Shown: positions 15,815-25,400 of the stretch, one piece after another
Numbering within the stretch: position 1 is the first letter of the stretch
How the letters are laid out: the number at the start of each line of letters is the position of its first letter
Assembly: GCF_016863635.1 (NCBI RefSeq)
Contig: NZ_BOPG01000047.1
Coordinates: 62,001 to 126,000 of the forward strand
Direction of reading: 5' to 3'
Origin: Virgisporangium aurantiacum
Lineage (GTDB): Bacteria; Actinomycetota; Actinomycetes; Mycobacteriales; Micromonosporaceae
Length of the DNA stretch: 64,000 bases
Notes under the pieces: generated by a model
Told to the model about the DNA's origin: nothing
The model's database searches: none
The model's input: only the letters and a program-made list of their open reading frames with translations
Made by a program: the position numbers and the translations under genes

Positions 15815-16343
15815 TGTACTGCGGCGGCACCTCGGCGGTGAGCCACACGCCGTTGTCGCTGCGGTAGAACTCATGGCCGTCGCGGGCCATCGCACCCGCG
15901 TCCACTTCGAGAATGACCACCGGGCCGCCGCGCCGCGCTCCGACGCGGCGCGCGGTCGGCTCGTCGGTGGAGAGGTGGACGTCGTGCCGCCCGCCCCGGT
16001 TCAGGCCGGTGTCACGGATCGAGGGAACGGCGGCGGCGTTGGTGCCGTGGTACAGCCGCTCCGGCGGCTCCACCGGCACCAGCCCGAGCTCGACCGGCAC
16101 CGAGTGCCCCTGGCTGGCCCGGATGCGTTCGACGCCGTCGGGCCCGCGCACGATCGAGAAGCGCTTCTTGTCGTTGTTCTCCACCACCGTGTCGACGTCG
16201 GCGCGCTCGACGCCGAGGGCGGCCACGAGATCGGCGACCGGCACCCAGCCGCCGGGTTCGAGGGTGAGGCCGATCCGCCCGGGGTCGTGGCGCAACGCCT
16301 TCGACATCCGTTTGCTCAGCTTCACCATGTGTGCGTGTTCCAT
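15807..16343 (-). CDS. kptA: RNA 2'-phosphotransferase (Tpt1/KptA)
   Basis: 178 residues, the normal length. The N-terminal winged helix reads LSKRMSKALRHDPGRIGLTLEPGGWVPVADL, with the conserved RHDP. The catalytic half has RIRASQGHSVPVEL, LYHGTNAAAVPSI, GGRHDVHLSTD and VILEVDAGAM, which supply the NAD-binding Arg-His-Arg set. The enzyme removes an internal RNA 2'-phosphate by transfer to NAD, giving ADP-ribose 1'',2''-cyclic phosphate. In bacteria, which lack a tRNA-splicing pathway that makes such ends, its natural substrate is unclear. The start is ATG 16341-16343 or the codon-6 ATG at 16326-16328. It is divergent from the VOC gene with 22 bases between starts. Confidence 0.93.
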   Translation of the reverse strand: MEHAHMVKLSKRMSKALRHDPGRIGLTLEPGGWVPVADLVAALGVERADVDTVVENNDKKRFSIVRGPDGVERIRASQGHSVPVELGLVPVEPPERLYHGTNAAAVPSIRDTGLNRGGRHDVHLSTDEPTARRVGARRGGPVVILEVDAGAMARDGHEFYRSDNGVWLTAEVPPQYIN

Positions 16344-16353
16344 AGTGAGTAGC

Positions 16354-16359
16354 AGTATT
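16354..16359. promoter_or_regulatory. Possible shared -10 for divergent kptA and the VOC gene
   Basis: AGTATT on the plus strand ends 6 bases before the VOC GTG at 16366, and the same bases read AATACT on the minus strand, about 10 bases from the kptA ATG. With only 22 bases between the starts, both transcripts must be nearly or fully leaderless if these starts are right. Confidence 0.4.
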
Positions 16360-16365
16360 GCTGGC

Positions 16366-16797
16366 GTGCGCTTGAGACTCGAACTGTTTGTCGACGACCT
16401 CGCCGTCGCGGAGGACTTCTACACCGGCGTGCTCGGTTTCGAGGTGGTCGGCCGGCAGCCCGGCTATGTGAGCGTCCGTCGCGGTTCCGTGCTGTTCGGC
16501 CTCGGCCCGGTCGCGAAGCTCCCCGCCGACGACGACCGTCCCTGGCCGGGGCCGTCGGCGCCGGCGTGGGCGGCCGGGCGCGGGCCGGGGTTCAGCCGGC
16601 GCCGGCTCGCCGACGACCGCGGTGGCGGTGTCGAGATCGTGCTGGAACTCGACGACCTCGGCCAGGTGGCGGCCCTGCACGACCGCTGCCTGGCCGCCGA
16701 CGTGGTGGTCGACGATCTACGGCAGCGGCCGTGGGGCCTGTGGGACTTCCGGGTCGTGGACCCGGACGGGTACTACCTACGACTTACCCACCGATGA
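16366..16797 (+). CDS. VOC/glyoxalase-bleomycin-resistance-like protein
   Basis: 143 residues from GTG 16366. The two beta-alpha-beta-beta-beta repeats are visible: LELFVDDLAVAEDFYTGVLGFEVV at the start, VEIVLELDDLGQVAALHDRC in the middle and WDFRVVDPDGYYLRLTHR at the end. The family includes glyoxalase I, dioxygenases and drug-binding resistance proteins, and nothing identifies this member. The insert between the halves is long and Pro/Gly/Arg-rich. The gene overlaps the 3' end of the convergent M28 peptidase gene by 21 bases. Confidence 0.8.
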   Translation: MRLRLELFVDDLAVAEDFYTGVLGFEVVGRQPGYVSVRRGSVLFGLGPVAKLPADDDRPWPGPSAPAWAAGRGPGFSRRRLADDRGGGVEIVLELDDLGQVAALHDRCLAADVVVDDLRQRPWGLWDFRVVDPDGYYLRLTHR

Positions 16798-18402
16798 CGC
16801 TTCTGTTGCCGCACTGCGGGCCGCCGCGGCGGGGGCCCGGTCCGGGATCGACGAGGTGTCGAACGCGTACGTGATCGCCGCGGTGGCCACCGCGTCGGCG
16901 TTGACGTCGAACGCCCGCAGGTTGATGTTGCCGATCATCGGGTACTGCCGGTCGAGCTGCCGGTACAGAGCAGCGTCCGCACCGTCCCGGACCGGCGTGA
17001 GGCTGTCGCACGCCTCGTGGTAGCACGGGTCCTTCTGCGCGCCGGCCACGCCGCCCCACTTGGCGACGTCGTCGGCGGTCTTCGGAACCTCGGCACCGGT
17101 GAACAGGCCGCCGGCCGGGATGCCGGCCGCGATGAACGCGCCGTAGTCCGACCGCCCGGTGAAGTCGGCCGCCTCGGTGGGCAGGCGACGACCGGCGAAG
17201 AAGCTCTGGAACAGGGCCTCGATCTCGGCCGAACCGGTCGGTCCGGGGCCGGCGCCCTCGCCGGCGGAGTCGTCGCCGTCGTAGACACCGAGCGTGTAGT
17301 TGGCCGACGCGATCATGTCGAAGTTCAGGTACAGCTTGATCTGCGCCGCCTGCGCCTCGGTGAGCCCGGCCACGTAGTTGTCCGACCCGATGGTGCCGCC
17401 CTCTTCGGCGCCCCACCACGCGAAGCGCACCTTGTTGGTGGGCTTCACCTTGCGCATCTGGTACGCGATCTCGAGCAGCGCCGCGCTGCCCGACCCGTTG
17501 TCGTTGATGCCGGGGCCGGCGGGCACCGAGTCGAGGTGCGAACCGAGCATCACCACGTTGTCCGGGTTGCCGCCCGGCGTCTCCGCGATGATGTTCTCGG
17601 TGGTGCGGTCCTCCGAGATGGCCTCGGCCGCGAGGTGCACGGTGAGCCCGGCGGTGCCGGCGAACTGCTCGCCGAGCGCGTACGGCACCGAGATGGTCGG
17701 GATCGAGACCTCGCCACCCAGGTTGCCGCCGAACAGCTCGTAGCGGTCGGGGTTGGCTTCGGGCGTCCCGTTACCCTGGTTGAAGATGATCGCGCCGACC
17801 GCGCCGGCGGCCGCCGCGTTGGTCGCCTTGACGAAGAAGTCGCAGCTGCCCCGCTGCATGAGCGCGATCTTGCCGGTGACGTTCACCCCGGCGAAGTCGG
17901 CGGCCTCGCAGCCACTCGTCGACGCGCGCGGCGGGGTCAGGTTGATGTCGACCGCCTGCACCGCGGCGGTCACGTTGCCGGCGCCGGTGCAGCTCATCAA
18001 CTGGTAGTCGGTGCCGTCGACGTAGGTCACCGGTGGCGCCGGCGCCGTCTTGTCAAAGGCCGAACTGGAGTCCTCGCAGTACGTGAACTCGAACGGCTGG
18101 CGGGTGACCCGGTAGCCGGCGAGCTTCATCGTCCAGGCGACGTAGTCGGCGCTGCGGTCGAAGCCGGGGGTGCCGGAGGCGCGCGTGTCGCCGTGGGTGT
18201 CGGCGATGTACTGGAACGCTCCGATGTGGCGGAGCAGGCCGGGCAGCGTGACGGCGCGGGTGAGCTTGTCCGGGGTGCTGTTCCCCGGCTTCGGCTTGCC
18301 GTGCGCGGCCGCGGGATGCGCCGTCGCGAACGTGCCGACCAGAATCATGGCTGCGGCGGCGGCCGCTATCCGTGAAACTCGGCCCTGTGAGCCAAACGCC
18401 AT
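16777..18402 (-). CDS. Secreted M28 aminopeptidase with PA domain
   Basis: 541 residues from ATG 18400-18402, with a strong GGAAGGAG ribosome site. A signal peptide (RIAAAAAAMILVGTFATAHPAAAHG) ends near residue 33. A PA insert (VNVTGKIALMQRGSCDFFVKATNAA) precedes the catalytic part. The zinc ligands are visible: GSHLDSVPAGPGINDNG (His and bridging Asp near residue 286), WWGAEEGG (catalytic Glu and ligand), LNFDM and the late CYHEACDS His. This is the Streptomyces griseus-type aminopeptidase layout, removing N-terminal residues from peptides outside the cell. Four Cys suggest disulfides. It is monocistronic. Confidence 0.93.
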   Translation of the reverse strand: MAFGSQGRVSRIAAAAAAMILVGTFATAHPAAAHGKPKPGNSTPDKLTRAVTLPGLLRHIGAFQYIADTHGDTRASGTPGFDRSADYVAWTMKLAGYRVTRQPFEFTYCEDSSSAFDKTAPAPPVTYVDGTDYQLMSCTGAGNVTAAVQAVDINLTPPRASTSGCEAADFAGVNVTGKIALMQRGSCDFFVKATNAAAAGAVGAIIFNQGNGTPEANPDRYELFGGNLGGEVSIPTISVPYALGEQFAGTAGLTVHLAAEAISEDRTTENIIAETPGGNPDNVVMLGSHLDSVPAGPGINDNGSGSAALLEIAYQMRKVKPTNKVRFAWWGAEEGGTIGSDNYVAGLTEAQAAQIKLYLNFDMIASANYTLGVYDGDDSAGEGAGPGPTGSAEIEALFQSFFAGRRLPTEAADFTGRSDYGAFIAAGIPAGGLFTGAEVPKTADDVAKWGGVAGAQKDPCYHEACDSLTPVRDGADAALYRQLDRQYPMIGNINLRAFDVNADAVATAAITYAFDTSSIPDRAPAAAARSAATEASSVGKS

Positions 18403-18523
18403 GCTGTGTTCTCCTTCCGGACACTGTGCACCGGATAGACAATCTATGGAGATCGCTGCGTGTGAGAAAGTATTTGCACTGGTCGCGCGGGTCGGGCAAG
18501 GGTCCAAATCATAGGATCACGGA

Positions 18524-19165
18524 ATGTTCGACGACGCGCCCGATCGGCACCCTTTACGCGATTTGTTGTACGAAGCGATAGACGGCCGCTTTCCCCCGGT
18601 CGACGGCGGCGTCACCGTCGTTCCCGAACTGGCAATGGGCCGCGAGTGCTCGTTCGCGTTTACCGGCCACGCCGTGATCGCCACCGCCCTGCCGCCAGCC
18701 GAGGTCCACGCCCGCAAGGTCGACGGCTTCGGTCCCACCGTCCTGCCCGATTTCCTCCGCTGGCTGGCCGGCCCCACCGGCGACGTCCACGTCACCGACG
18801 TGACGCTGTTCGCCCGCGGCACCGGCGGCGACCGCCTGCCGCCCCGGCCCGACCTGATCGACCACCCGCGCGTCCAGTTCGCCCTCGGCTTCCGCGACGA
18901 CGTCCACATCTACGGCGACGACCGCGGCGTGGTCACCCTGAGCCGCGGCCTGGCCGGTCGCCCGGAACTGAGCATCGAGGCGGCCGAGGCCGGCCAGGGT
19001 CGGGGCTGGGGCCGCTCCCTGCTGGTGGACGCCCTGAGCCTGGTCCCCGACGGCGAACCCGTGTTCGCCGCGGTGTCGCCGGGGAATGCCCGCTCGCTGC
19101 GGACGTTCCTGGGGCTGGGCTTCACCCCGATCGGCAGCGAGACCGTGATTCTGCCGGTGCGCTAG
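18524..19165 (+). CDS. GNAT-like acetyltransferase protein
   Basis: 213 residues. The C-terminal third has the acetyl-CoA motif AGQGRGWGRSLLVDAL, followed by VSPGNARSLRTFLGLGFTPIG, which is the usual GNAT end with an Asn-x-x-Ser pair. The N-terminal ~140 residues are less typical and may carry a separate substrate-binding part. A -10-like TAGGAT lies just upstream of ATG 18524, so the message may be leaderless. It is divergent from the M28 gene, with 121 bases between starts, and ends 12 bases before the next convergent gene. Confidence 0.7.
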   Translation: MFDDAPDRHPLRDLLYEAIDGRFPPVDGGVTVVPELAMGRECSFAFTGHAVIATALPPAEVHARKVDGFGPTVLPDFLRWLAGPTGDVHVTDVTLFARGTGGDRLPPRPDLIDHPRVQFALGFRDDVHIYGDDRGVVTLSRGLAGRPELSIEAAEAGQGRGWGRSLLVDALSLVPDGEPVFAAVSPGNARSLRTFLGLGFTPIGSETVILPVR

Positions 19166-19177
19166 ACACACCTGAGG

Positions 19178-21505
19178 TCAGATTGTGACGGTGATGGCGC
19201 CGGCCACGAGGTCGGAGCTGTGGGTGCCGGCCACGCCGACGTTGGACGGGCGTTGGCGGAAGCCGGGCAGGCCGTCGAGGCCGTCGCTGCCGTCGATCAG
19301 TCTCAGGCGGAGGGGTTCGGCGCCGGAGATTGTCAGGTCCAGTTCGAAACCGTCGTTGGCGACGGCGTGGAACTGGAGGCCGAAGCGGTCGCGGTCGGTG
19401 AGGAACGGGGCGATCTCGCGGCCGTCGATCGCGGCGCGGACCACGCGCCGGTTACCGATGTCGCCGTAGACGCCGAGCAGGCGGACCGGCCTTCTCGGCT
19501 CGAGCCGCAACCGCAACCGGCGTTGGCCGTCGTTGGTGACGTCGGCCACGACCTTCAGGTCGGGTGCCGCGATCGCGGCGCGTTGGGCCGGCCCCACCGC
19601 GAGTTTGCCGGTCGGCAGCACGGGGAACTGCCCGCTGAGGTCGGCCTTGCCGCGCACGAACCGCGCCGTCCACGTGTTCGGTGACGGTTCGAGGCTGACC
19701 CACTGCGCCGTTCCGGTGTCGTGGTCGAGCGCGTACATCAGGTGGGTGGGCAGCGGGTGCCGCTCGTCCCAGCGGTCGACGGCGAGGCCGAGCGTGGCGA
19801 ACACCAGCGCCAGCGCCAGCGCGGCCGTCGCGGGTGCGGCGCCGGACACGCGGTGGCGGGGCCGGTCGGTGGGGCGCCACAGCAGTTCCAGGACCGGGAG
19901 AAGGGCGAGGCCCAGCAGCGTCAGGAAAATCGCGGACGCATAGGCCGCGCCGAGGCCGAGCGCCGGAAAGAACAGAAAAAGCATGGGGACGAGCACCAGC
20001 ACGGCGACGGCCGCACCCGCGCCGAGCACCGCCACCTTTCCGAGCGCCCCGCGCACGTACAGCGCGCCGATCCCCGCCGCGGCACCGAAGAGCGCCGGCA
20101 GCGCGGCGAGGTACGAGCCGCCCGGGATCAGGGCCGCGAACAGCACCCCGAACACCGCCAGCAGGCCGAGGCCGCCGATGGCCAGCGGCACCGGGCCGAT
20201 CCGCCGTCGCACGAGCGCGTACCAGCCGAGCAGCACGGCCAGGGTCAGCGCGATCACGGCCATCCGGAACCAGCCCGGCCGGCTGGGGTCGATCATGAGG
20301 TCGTAGCCCGGGCGGAGCGTGGACAGGATCATCCACAGCACCTGCGCGACGACCGCGGCGACCACCAGCGGCACCAGCGCGAGGCCGAGGCCGGCGGCGG
20401 CGCGCGGCCACGACGTCAGGCCGCGCCGCCGGGCCAGGAACGCCAGCGCGCCGACGCCGAGCAGCGCCAGCACGGCGATCGGCCACACCAGCCAGCCCGG
20501 GTAGCGCATGAGGAAACCGGGCAGCGGGAAGTACGTGGCGTCGTGGCCGGCCGGGCGCATCAGCGGGCCGAGGTCGGCCCGGCCGAACGCCTTCGCCAGG
20601 GCCAGCGTGTTGTCGCCGTGGTGCTGCAGGCTGCCCTTGTTCATCGAGCCGGGCCGGTCGAGCGGGGTGTGGTAGGTGAACGAGCCGTCGATGTAGGCGG
20701 AGTTCAGCCCGGTGAACCGGTCGTGGGCGAGGAACGGGGTGAAGTCGGTGTCGTTGGAGAGCAACCGGTAGATCTCCACCGCGATGCTGGAGCCGACCGG
20801 GTGCGGCACGCCCGCGAACACGTCGATGAGGTTGGCGTTGCCCTCCGACGTCTCGAACATCACCGCGGGGCCGCTGCTGCCGCGCGCCTCGACGTTGAGG
20901 ACGACGGCCCGGTCGCCGGCGAGCGGGTGCAGGTTCACGAACGCCTCGGCGCCGATCATTCCGGCCTCTTCGGCGTCGGTGAAGAGGAAGACCAGGTCGT
21001 TGCGCGGGGCCGGGCCGGTCTTGAGGGCCCGGGCCGTTTCCAGCAGGGTCGAGACGCCCGCACCGTCGTCGTTCGCGCCGTAGCTGACCTGCGCGGCGTC
21101 GTAGTGCGCCACGAAGATGACGCGACCGGTGGACGCCGTGCCGGGAATCCGCGCGACGACGTTGCGCACCCGCGCCGCCACCCCCTCCTCGCCGTCGCGG
21201 GCCGCGATGAGCCCGGTGGCCTCCTGCACCTCCGTCTCCAGCCCGTAGCCGCGGAGCGTCGCCAGGATGTACTCGCGCACCTGGTCACCGGCCGGGCTGC
21301 CGGCCACGTGCCGGTCCTTGCCCACCTGCTCGACGTGCCGGAACGCGCGACCCGCCGAGAACTCACCGGCCGGCGCGTTCTCACCGGCGGGCGAGGGCGG
21401 CTGGATGTCGGCGACGGCGCCGACCGTGAGCAGGAGCAGCAGACCGAGGAGCACCGCCGCCACCAGCGGCCGGCGCGCCGGCGAGACATACGAGCGGTCC
21501 GGCAC
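19178..21505 (-). CDS. Polytopic membrane M28-family metallopeptidase
   Basis: 775 residues from a GTG at 21503-21505 with a GGGAG ribosome site 6 bases away. The order is one N-terminal membrane helix (LVAAVLLGLLLLLTVGAVA), an extracytoplasmic M28 domain (~60-320), about eight membrane helices (~330-560) and a C-terminal beta-rich domain (~590-775). The peptidase motifs are FVAHYDAAQVSYGANDDGAG (His, Asp), FTDAEEAGMIGA (Glu pair) and a later His. The layout resembles eukaryotic Fxna/ERMP1-type enzymes. It should cleave peptides at the outer membrane face; the substrate is unknown. Longer in-frame starts lack ribosome sites. Confidence 0.88.
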   Translation of the reverse strand: MPDRSYVSPARRPLVAAVLLGLLLLLTVGAVADIQPPSPAGENAPAGEFSAGRAFRHVEQVGKDRHVAGSPAGDQVREYILATLRGYGLETEVQEATGLIAARDGEEGVAARVRNVVARIPGTASTGRVIFVAHYDAAQVSYGANDDGAGVSTLLETARALKTGPAPRNDLVFLFTDAEEAGMIGAEAFVNLHPLAGDRAVVLNVEARGSSGPAVMFETSEGNANLIDVFAGVPHPVGSSIAVEIYRLLSNDTDFTPFLAHDRFTGLNSAYIDGSFTYHTPLDRPGSMNKGSLQHHGDNTLALAKAFGRADLGPLMRPAGHDATYFPLPGFLMRYPGWLVWPIAVLALLGVGALAFLARRRGLTSWPRAAAGLGLALVPLVVAAVVAQVLWMILSTLRPGYDLMIDPSRPGWFRMAVIALTLAVLLGWYALVRRRIGPVPLAIGGLGLLAVFGVLFAALIPGGSYLAALPALFGAAAGIGALYVRGALGKVAVLGAGAAVAVLVLVPMLFLFFPALGLGAAYASAIFLTLLGLALLPVLELLWRPTDRPRHRVSGAAPATAALALALVFATLGLAVDRWDERHPLPTHLMYALDHDTGTAQWVSLEPSPNTWTARFVRGKADLSGQFPVLPTGKLAVGPAQRAAIAAPDLKVVADVTNDGQRRLRLRLEPRRPVRLLGVYGDIGNRRVVRAAIDGREIAPFLTDRDRFGLQFHAVANDGFELDLTISGAEPLRLRLIDGSDGLDGLPGFRQRPSNVGVAGTHSSDLVAGAITVTI

Positions 21506-21697
21506 GGGCGACTCCCTGGTGTTCGGACGGGTGGCCGTTTCGGCACGTGATGATACGGGTGTAAAGCCCAACCGGCGCGCGGAGGCGTTCCGGTGCGGAA
21601 CCGGCAGCGGCTGGTTCTGTCGCCGGGGGTCAGTGATTTCGGACTCGCTCCGCGTCGAGACGGTGCGCTCGCGTCTTCTCATGTTCATTCTGGGATC

Positions 21698-22375
21698 ATG
21701 TTTCCGCTGGTTCCGGACCCGACCGCGCCACCACCCGTGGCAGTGTTCCCGCCCGCACCACTGTCACCCCTGTTGCCGGTCGGCGCGACGCCGTCCGTCG
21801 GCCGCGGCCCGGTACCCGACGGTTCCGACGCGGGGCTCGCCGCCCTCGTCGCCGGCAACCGGCGGTTCGCCTCCGGCCGGCCGCAGTACGGCCACCAGGT
21901 GGTCCGGGCGGTGGCCGTGGCGACCAGGCCGGCGCCGTTCGCCGTGGTGGTCGGCTGCATGGACACCCGGGTGCCCGTGGAGGCCGTGTTCGACCAGGAC
22001 TTCGGGTCGCTGTTCGTGGTGCGCACGGGCGGTCACGTGCTCGACCGCGCCGCGCTGGGGTCGATCGAGATCGCGGTCGGCTCGGTGGGCGTCCCGTTGG
22101 TTCTGGTCCTCGGGCACCGGCGGTGCGCGGCGGTGGCCGCGGCGGTCGACGCCTGGCAGACCGGGCGGCGACCGAAGGGCAGCGTCGGCTACGTGGTCGA
22201 CGACATCACCGACGCGATCCGCGACACCGATCCCGAGCGGATCGCCGCCGTCGATCCGGTGAGCCGCCGGCACACGGCCCGCACCGTCGACCGGTTGCAG
22301 ACCATGCTCGGCGGCACCGCCGCCGTGGTGGGGGCGTACTACGACGTCGACACGGGAGTAGTGGAGCTGACGTGA
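21698..22375 (+). CDS. Beta-class carbonic anhydrase
   Basis: 225 residues. Zinc ligands and the gatekeeper pair are all present: Cys87, Asp89 and Arg91 in VVGCMDTR, then His140 and Cys143 in GHRRC. The ligand spacing fits beta-carbonic anhydrases, which interconvert CO2 and bicarbonate in the cytoplasm. The N-terminal ~35 residues are Pro-rich and poorly ordered. The ATG at 21698 is chosen because earlier in-frame codons are antisense to the M28 gene's leader. It ends just before a strong bidirectional terminator. Confidence 0.93.
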   Translation: MFPLVPDPTAPPPVAVFPPAPLSPLLPVGATPSVGRGPVPDGSDAGLAALVAGNRRFASGRPQYGHQVVRAVAVATRPAPFAVVVGCMDTRVPVEAVFDQDFGSLFVVRTGGHVLDRAALGSIEIAVGSVGVPLVLVLGHRRCAAVAAAVDAWQTGRRPKGSVGYVVDDITDAIRDTDPERIAAVDPVSRRHTARTVDRLQTMLGGTAAVVGAYYDVDTGVVELT

Positions 22376-22376
22376 A

Positions 22377-22409
22377 GGCCCCGCCCTCCTCGGCGGAGAG
22401 GGCGGGGCC
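22377..22409. terminator. Bidirectional terminator-like hairpin
   Basis: GGCCCCGCCCTC (22377-22388) and GAGGGCGGGGCC (22398-22409) form a perfect 12-bp GC stem with a 9-base loop. It lies exactly between the convergent carbonic anhydrase and GH87 genes. There is no strong T-tract on either side, as is common for actinomycete terminators. Confidence 0.85.
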
Positions 22410-22423
22410 GGCCTCGCTGGAAC

Positions 22424-25400
22424 CTACGGATTGATCGTGATGGTGAACGTCGACGGGGTCAGGTTCTGGACGTCCCGGAAGTTGTTCGACATCCGGAGGT
22501 TGTTGAACGTCACCGAGCCGCGTACCGGTCCCTCGCCGGGCTCGGGCAGTTCGTTGGCCCAGATCCCGAAGCCCGACTTGGCGTCGTAGGCGTCACCGCT
22601 GCGTTGCGCCCCGGTGATCGAGATGTTCGTGAACACCGTGTCGGCGACGGGGAACAACGGCCCGGGGTTGTAGTCGGTCTGGAACATGATGCCGTGGTAC
22701 GTCGGGTCGACGATGTCCACATCGGACACCCGGATGCCCTGGAACACCTTCGACGCCGAGAACACCCAGATGGCCGGGAACGTCTGCGCGCCCCAGAAGT
22801 GGCCGCCGGCGCGGACGATCGAGATGTTCTCGAACCGGGTCGGCGGGCTCGCGCCGAACCCGTGCATCGGGTACCCGAAGTCGAGCGAACTGATCGTGAT
22901 GCCGGAGTACACCAGCGTGTCCGCGACGTAGATGTTGCGGAACACGTTGTTGTAGCCGCCGTACACCGCGATGCCGGCCGCCCGCCACGTCAACGTCGAC
23001 GTGAGGTTCTCGAACGTGTTGCCGAAGATCTCGCCCGAGTTGAGATCGGTCGCCGAGAACAGCGCGAAGCTGTCGTCGCCGGAGGACCGGGACTCGTTGT
23101 TGGTGACGAGGTTGCCGGTGCTGCCGTTGGTCAGGTTCACGATGTCGGCGAACGTGTCCCGCGACCGCGTGTTGCGGATCGTGCTGTTGTCGACGTTCGT
23201 GCCCCAGAACAGGCACAGGAAGTGTTCGATCCACACGTTCTCGACGGTGAGGTCGGTGAGGTTCTTCGCGTCGAACACCTTGCCCGGCCCGTCCTGGCGC
23301 CAGGTGTAGTTGCCGAAGACGGCGAGGTTGCTCACGGTCGTGCCGCTGGCGCCGGCCTGCAGGTCGAACCCGATGTCGGTGTTCTCCTGGGTCGCCGGTG
23401 CGGAGATCCGCGTGTACCACGGCCCGGCGCCGGTGACCCGGATTCCCTTCTGGTAGACGAGGAACTTCTGCTGCGCCGTGTAGTTGCCGGCCGGCAGGTA
23501 GACGCCGATGAGGTTGCCGGTGGTGTCCATGCGCACCCGGTCGAGCGCGTTCTGGACGTCCTGCTGGGCGAAGCCGGCGGGCACCGCGTACCGGGCCGGG
23601 TCGGGGTTCGCGATCGGCGCCACCTGCTCGGTGTTGATGAAGTCGATCGCGTACTGGCTGGTGTTGGCCGCGTCCTTCTGCAACCGGATCCGGCTGCCCG
23701 CCTGGACGGTGCCGTTGAGCATCACGTTGGCCTCGTCGTAGATGTGCCGCGGGTTGCCCGAGCCGGGGGAGTTGTTCGGCGTCGCCTCGTTCCCGTAGAG
23801 CCACGCATACTTCGACGTGAGGTCGATCGTCTTGTGGAAGACACCGTCGACGTAGATGCTCAGCGAGGTGTTCGTGCCGTCGGGGATGGAGAAGCGGGTC
23901 ACGAGCGTGTTGGTCGACGCCCGCAGCGTGAACTCGACGTAGGCGCCGGTGCTGTTGAGCGTCACGGCCCGGCGTCCCGACGCCTCGCCGCCGAGGTCGC
24001 CGACCGTCCTGTTAGGACCGACGAGTCCCGCGCCGCCGCCGCGCACGGCGTCCTCCGCCTCGTACATCTCGTACGGCAGGTTCGCGCCGCGACCGACGAA
24101 CAGCGACTGGGACGCCGTATTGTTGGCCTGCTTGACCGGTAGCTCGTTGCCGTCGACGGCGATCGCCGTGCGCACCGTGTACCGACCGTTCGCCGCCGGC
24201 CAGGTGCCCAGGTTCACCCCCGCGCTCGTCGCACCCGCGGCGATGGCGCCGGTGAAGGTGCCGGTGAACGTGCGCACCGTGCCGCCGTTGCCGTCGAGCA
24301 GCGTCAGCGTGATGCCGTGCGCGCCGCCCGCCGAGGCGATCGTGCCCTGGTTGCGGATCGCCACGGTGAACGTCACCGTGTTGCCGGCCGCCGGCGTGCC
24401 CGGCGCCCACGACGCGACCGGCACCAGGTCGGAGCTGTCGACCGGACGCACCACGAGCGGGCTGCCGGCGGTGAAGGAGTTGTTGGTCTCGTTGGTCTCG
24501 ATGACCGTGTTCGCCTCGTCGACCTTCGCGACCAGCGGGTAGGAGCCGGCGTTGCGCGTACCGATGTTCGCCGTCACGGTGGCGGTCGCGCCCGCCGCGA
24601 GCGCACCGACCGCCGCGGTGCCGGCCAGCGTCGTGCCCAGGTAGACGTTGACGTTCGTCGCGCCGGAGGATGCCGTCCCTCCATTGCGGACGGTCGCGGT
24701 CACCGAGATGGTGTCGGTCTCGACCGGCGAGGCCGGCGACGCCGACAGCGCGGTGACGGTGAGGTCCGGGTTCGGCGCCGGCGTGCCGATCACCTGGAGC
24801 TCGGCCACCTGACCGCCCGACGAACCGCTGTTGCTGTTGACGCGCAGCCGGACGTCGGCCACGCTCGCCGTCACCGGGATCGTGACGCTGTTGCCCGACG
24901 CCGGGTTGAACGTGTAGTCGGCGGCGGCGCGCAGGCTGGTGAACGTCGACGAGCCCTGGTCGCGGCCGAGCACCTCGATGTTCTGCGTGCGGGTGCCCCA
25001 CACCGGATCGGGGTTCAGCTTCACGACGACGCTCGTGACGGCGGCGTTCGCTCCCAGCTGGACTGTCAGCAGGTTCGGGTACGCGCCGCCCGCCGCCTCC
25101 CAATAGGTCGTGAGGTTGTCGTCGTTGGCGTTGGCCGCCACGAACGTGAAGACCGTCGAGGACGCCGTGATCGGCTTGCCGACGGCCAGGTTCGCGCCGC
25201 CGCCGGTGCCCACGCGCGTCACCGTGTTGCTGTCGGCCGACTGGTTGCCGGCCGCGTCGCGGGCCTTCACGTGGTAGCTCACCGTCACGGTGGCGGGCTG
25301 GGTGTCGGTGTAGCTCGTGCCGGCCGTGGTGCCGCGCAGGGTGCCGTTGGCGTAGACGTCGTAGGCGGTGACGCCGACGTTGTCGGTGCTCGCCGTCCAC

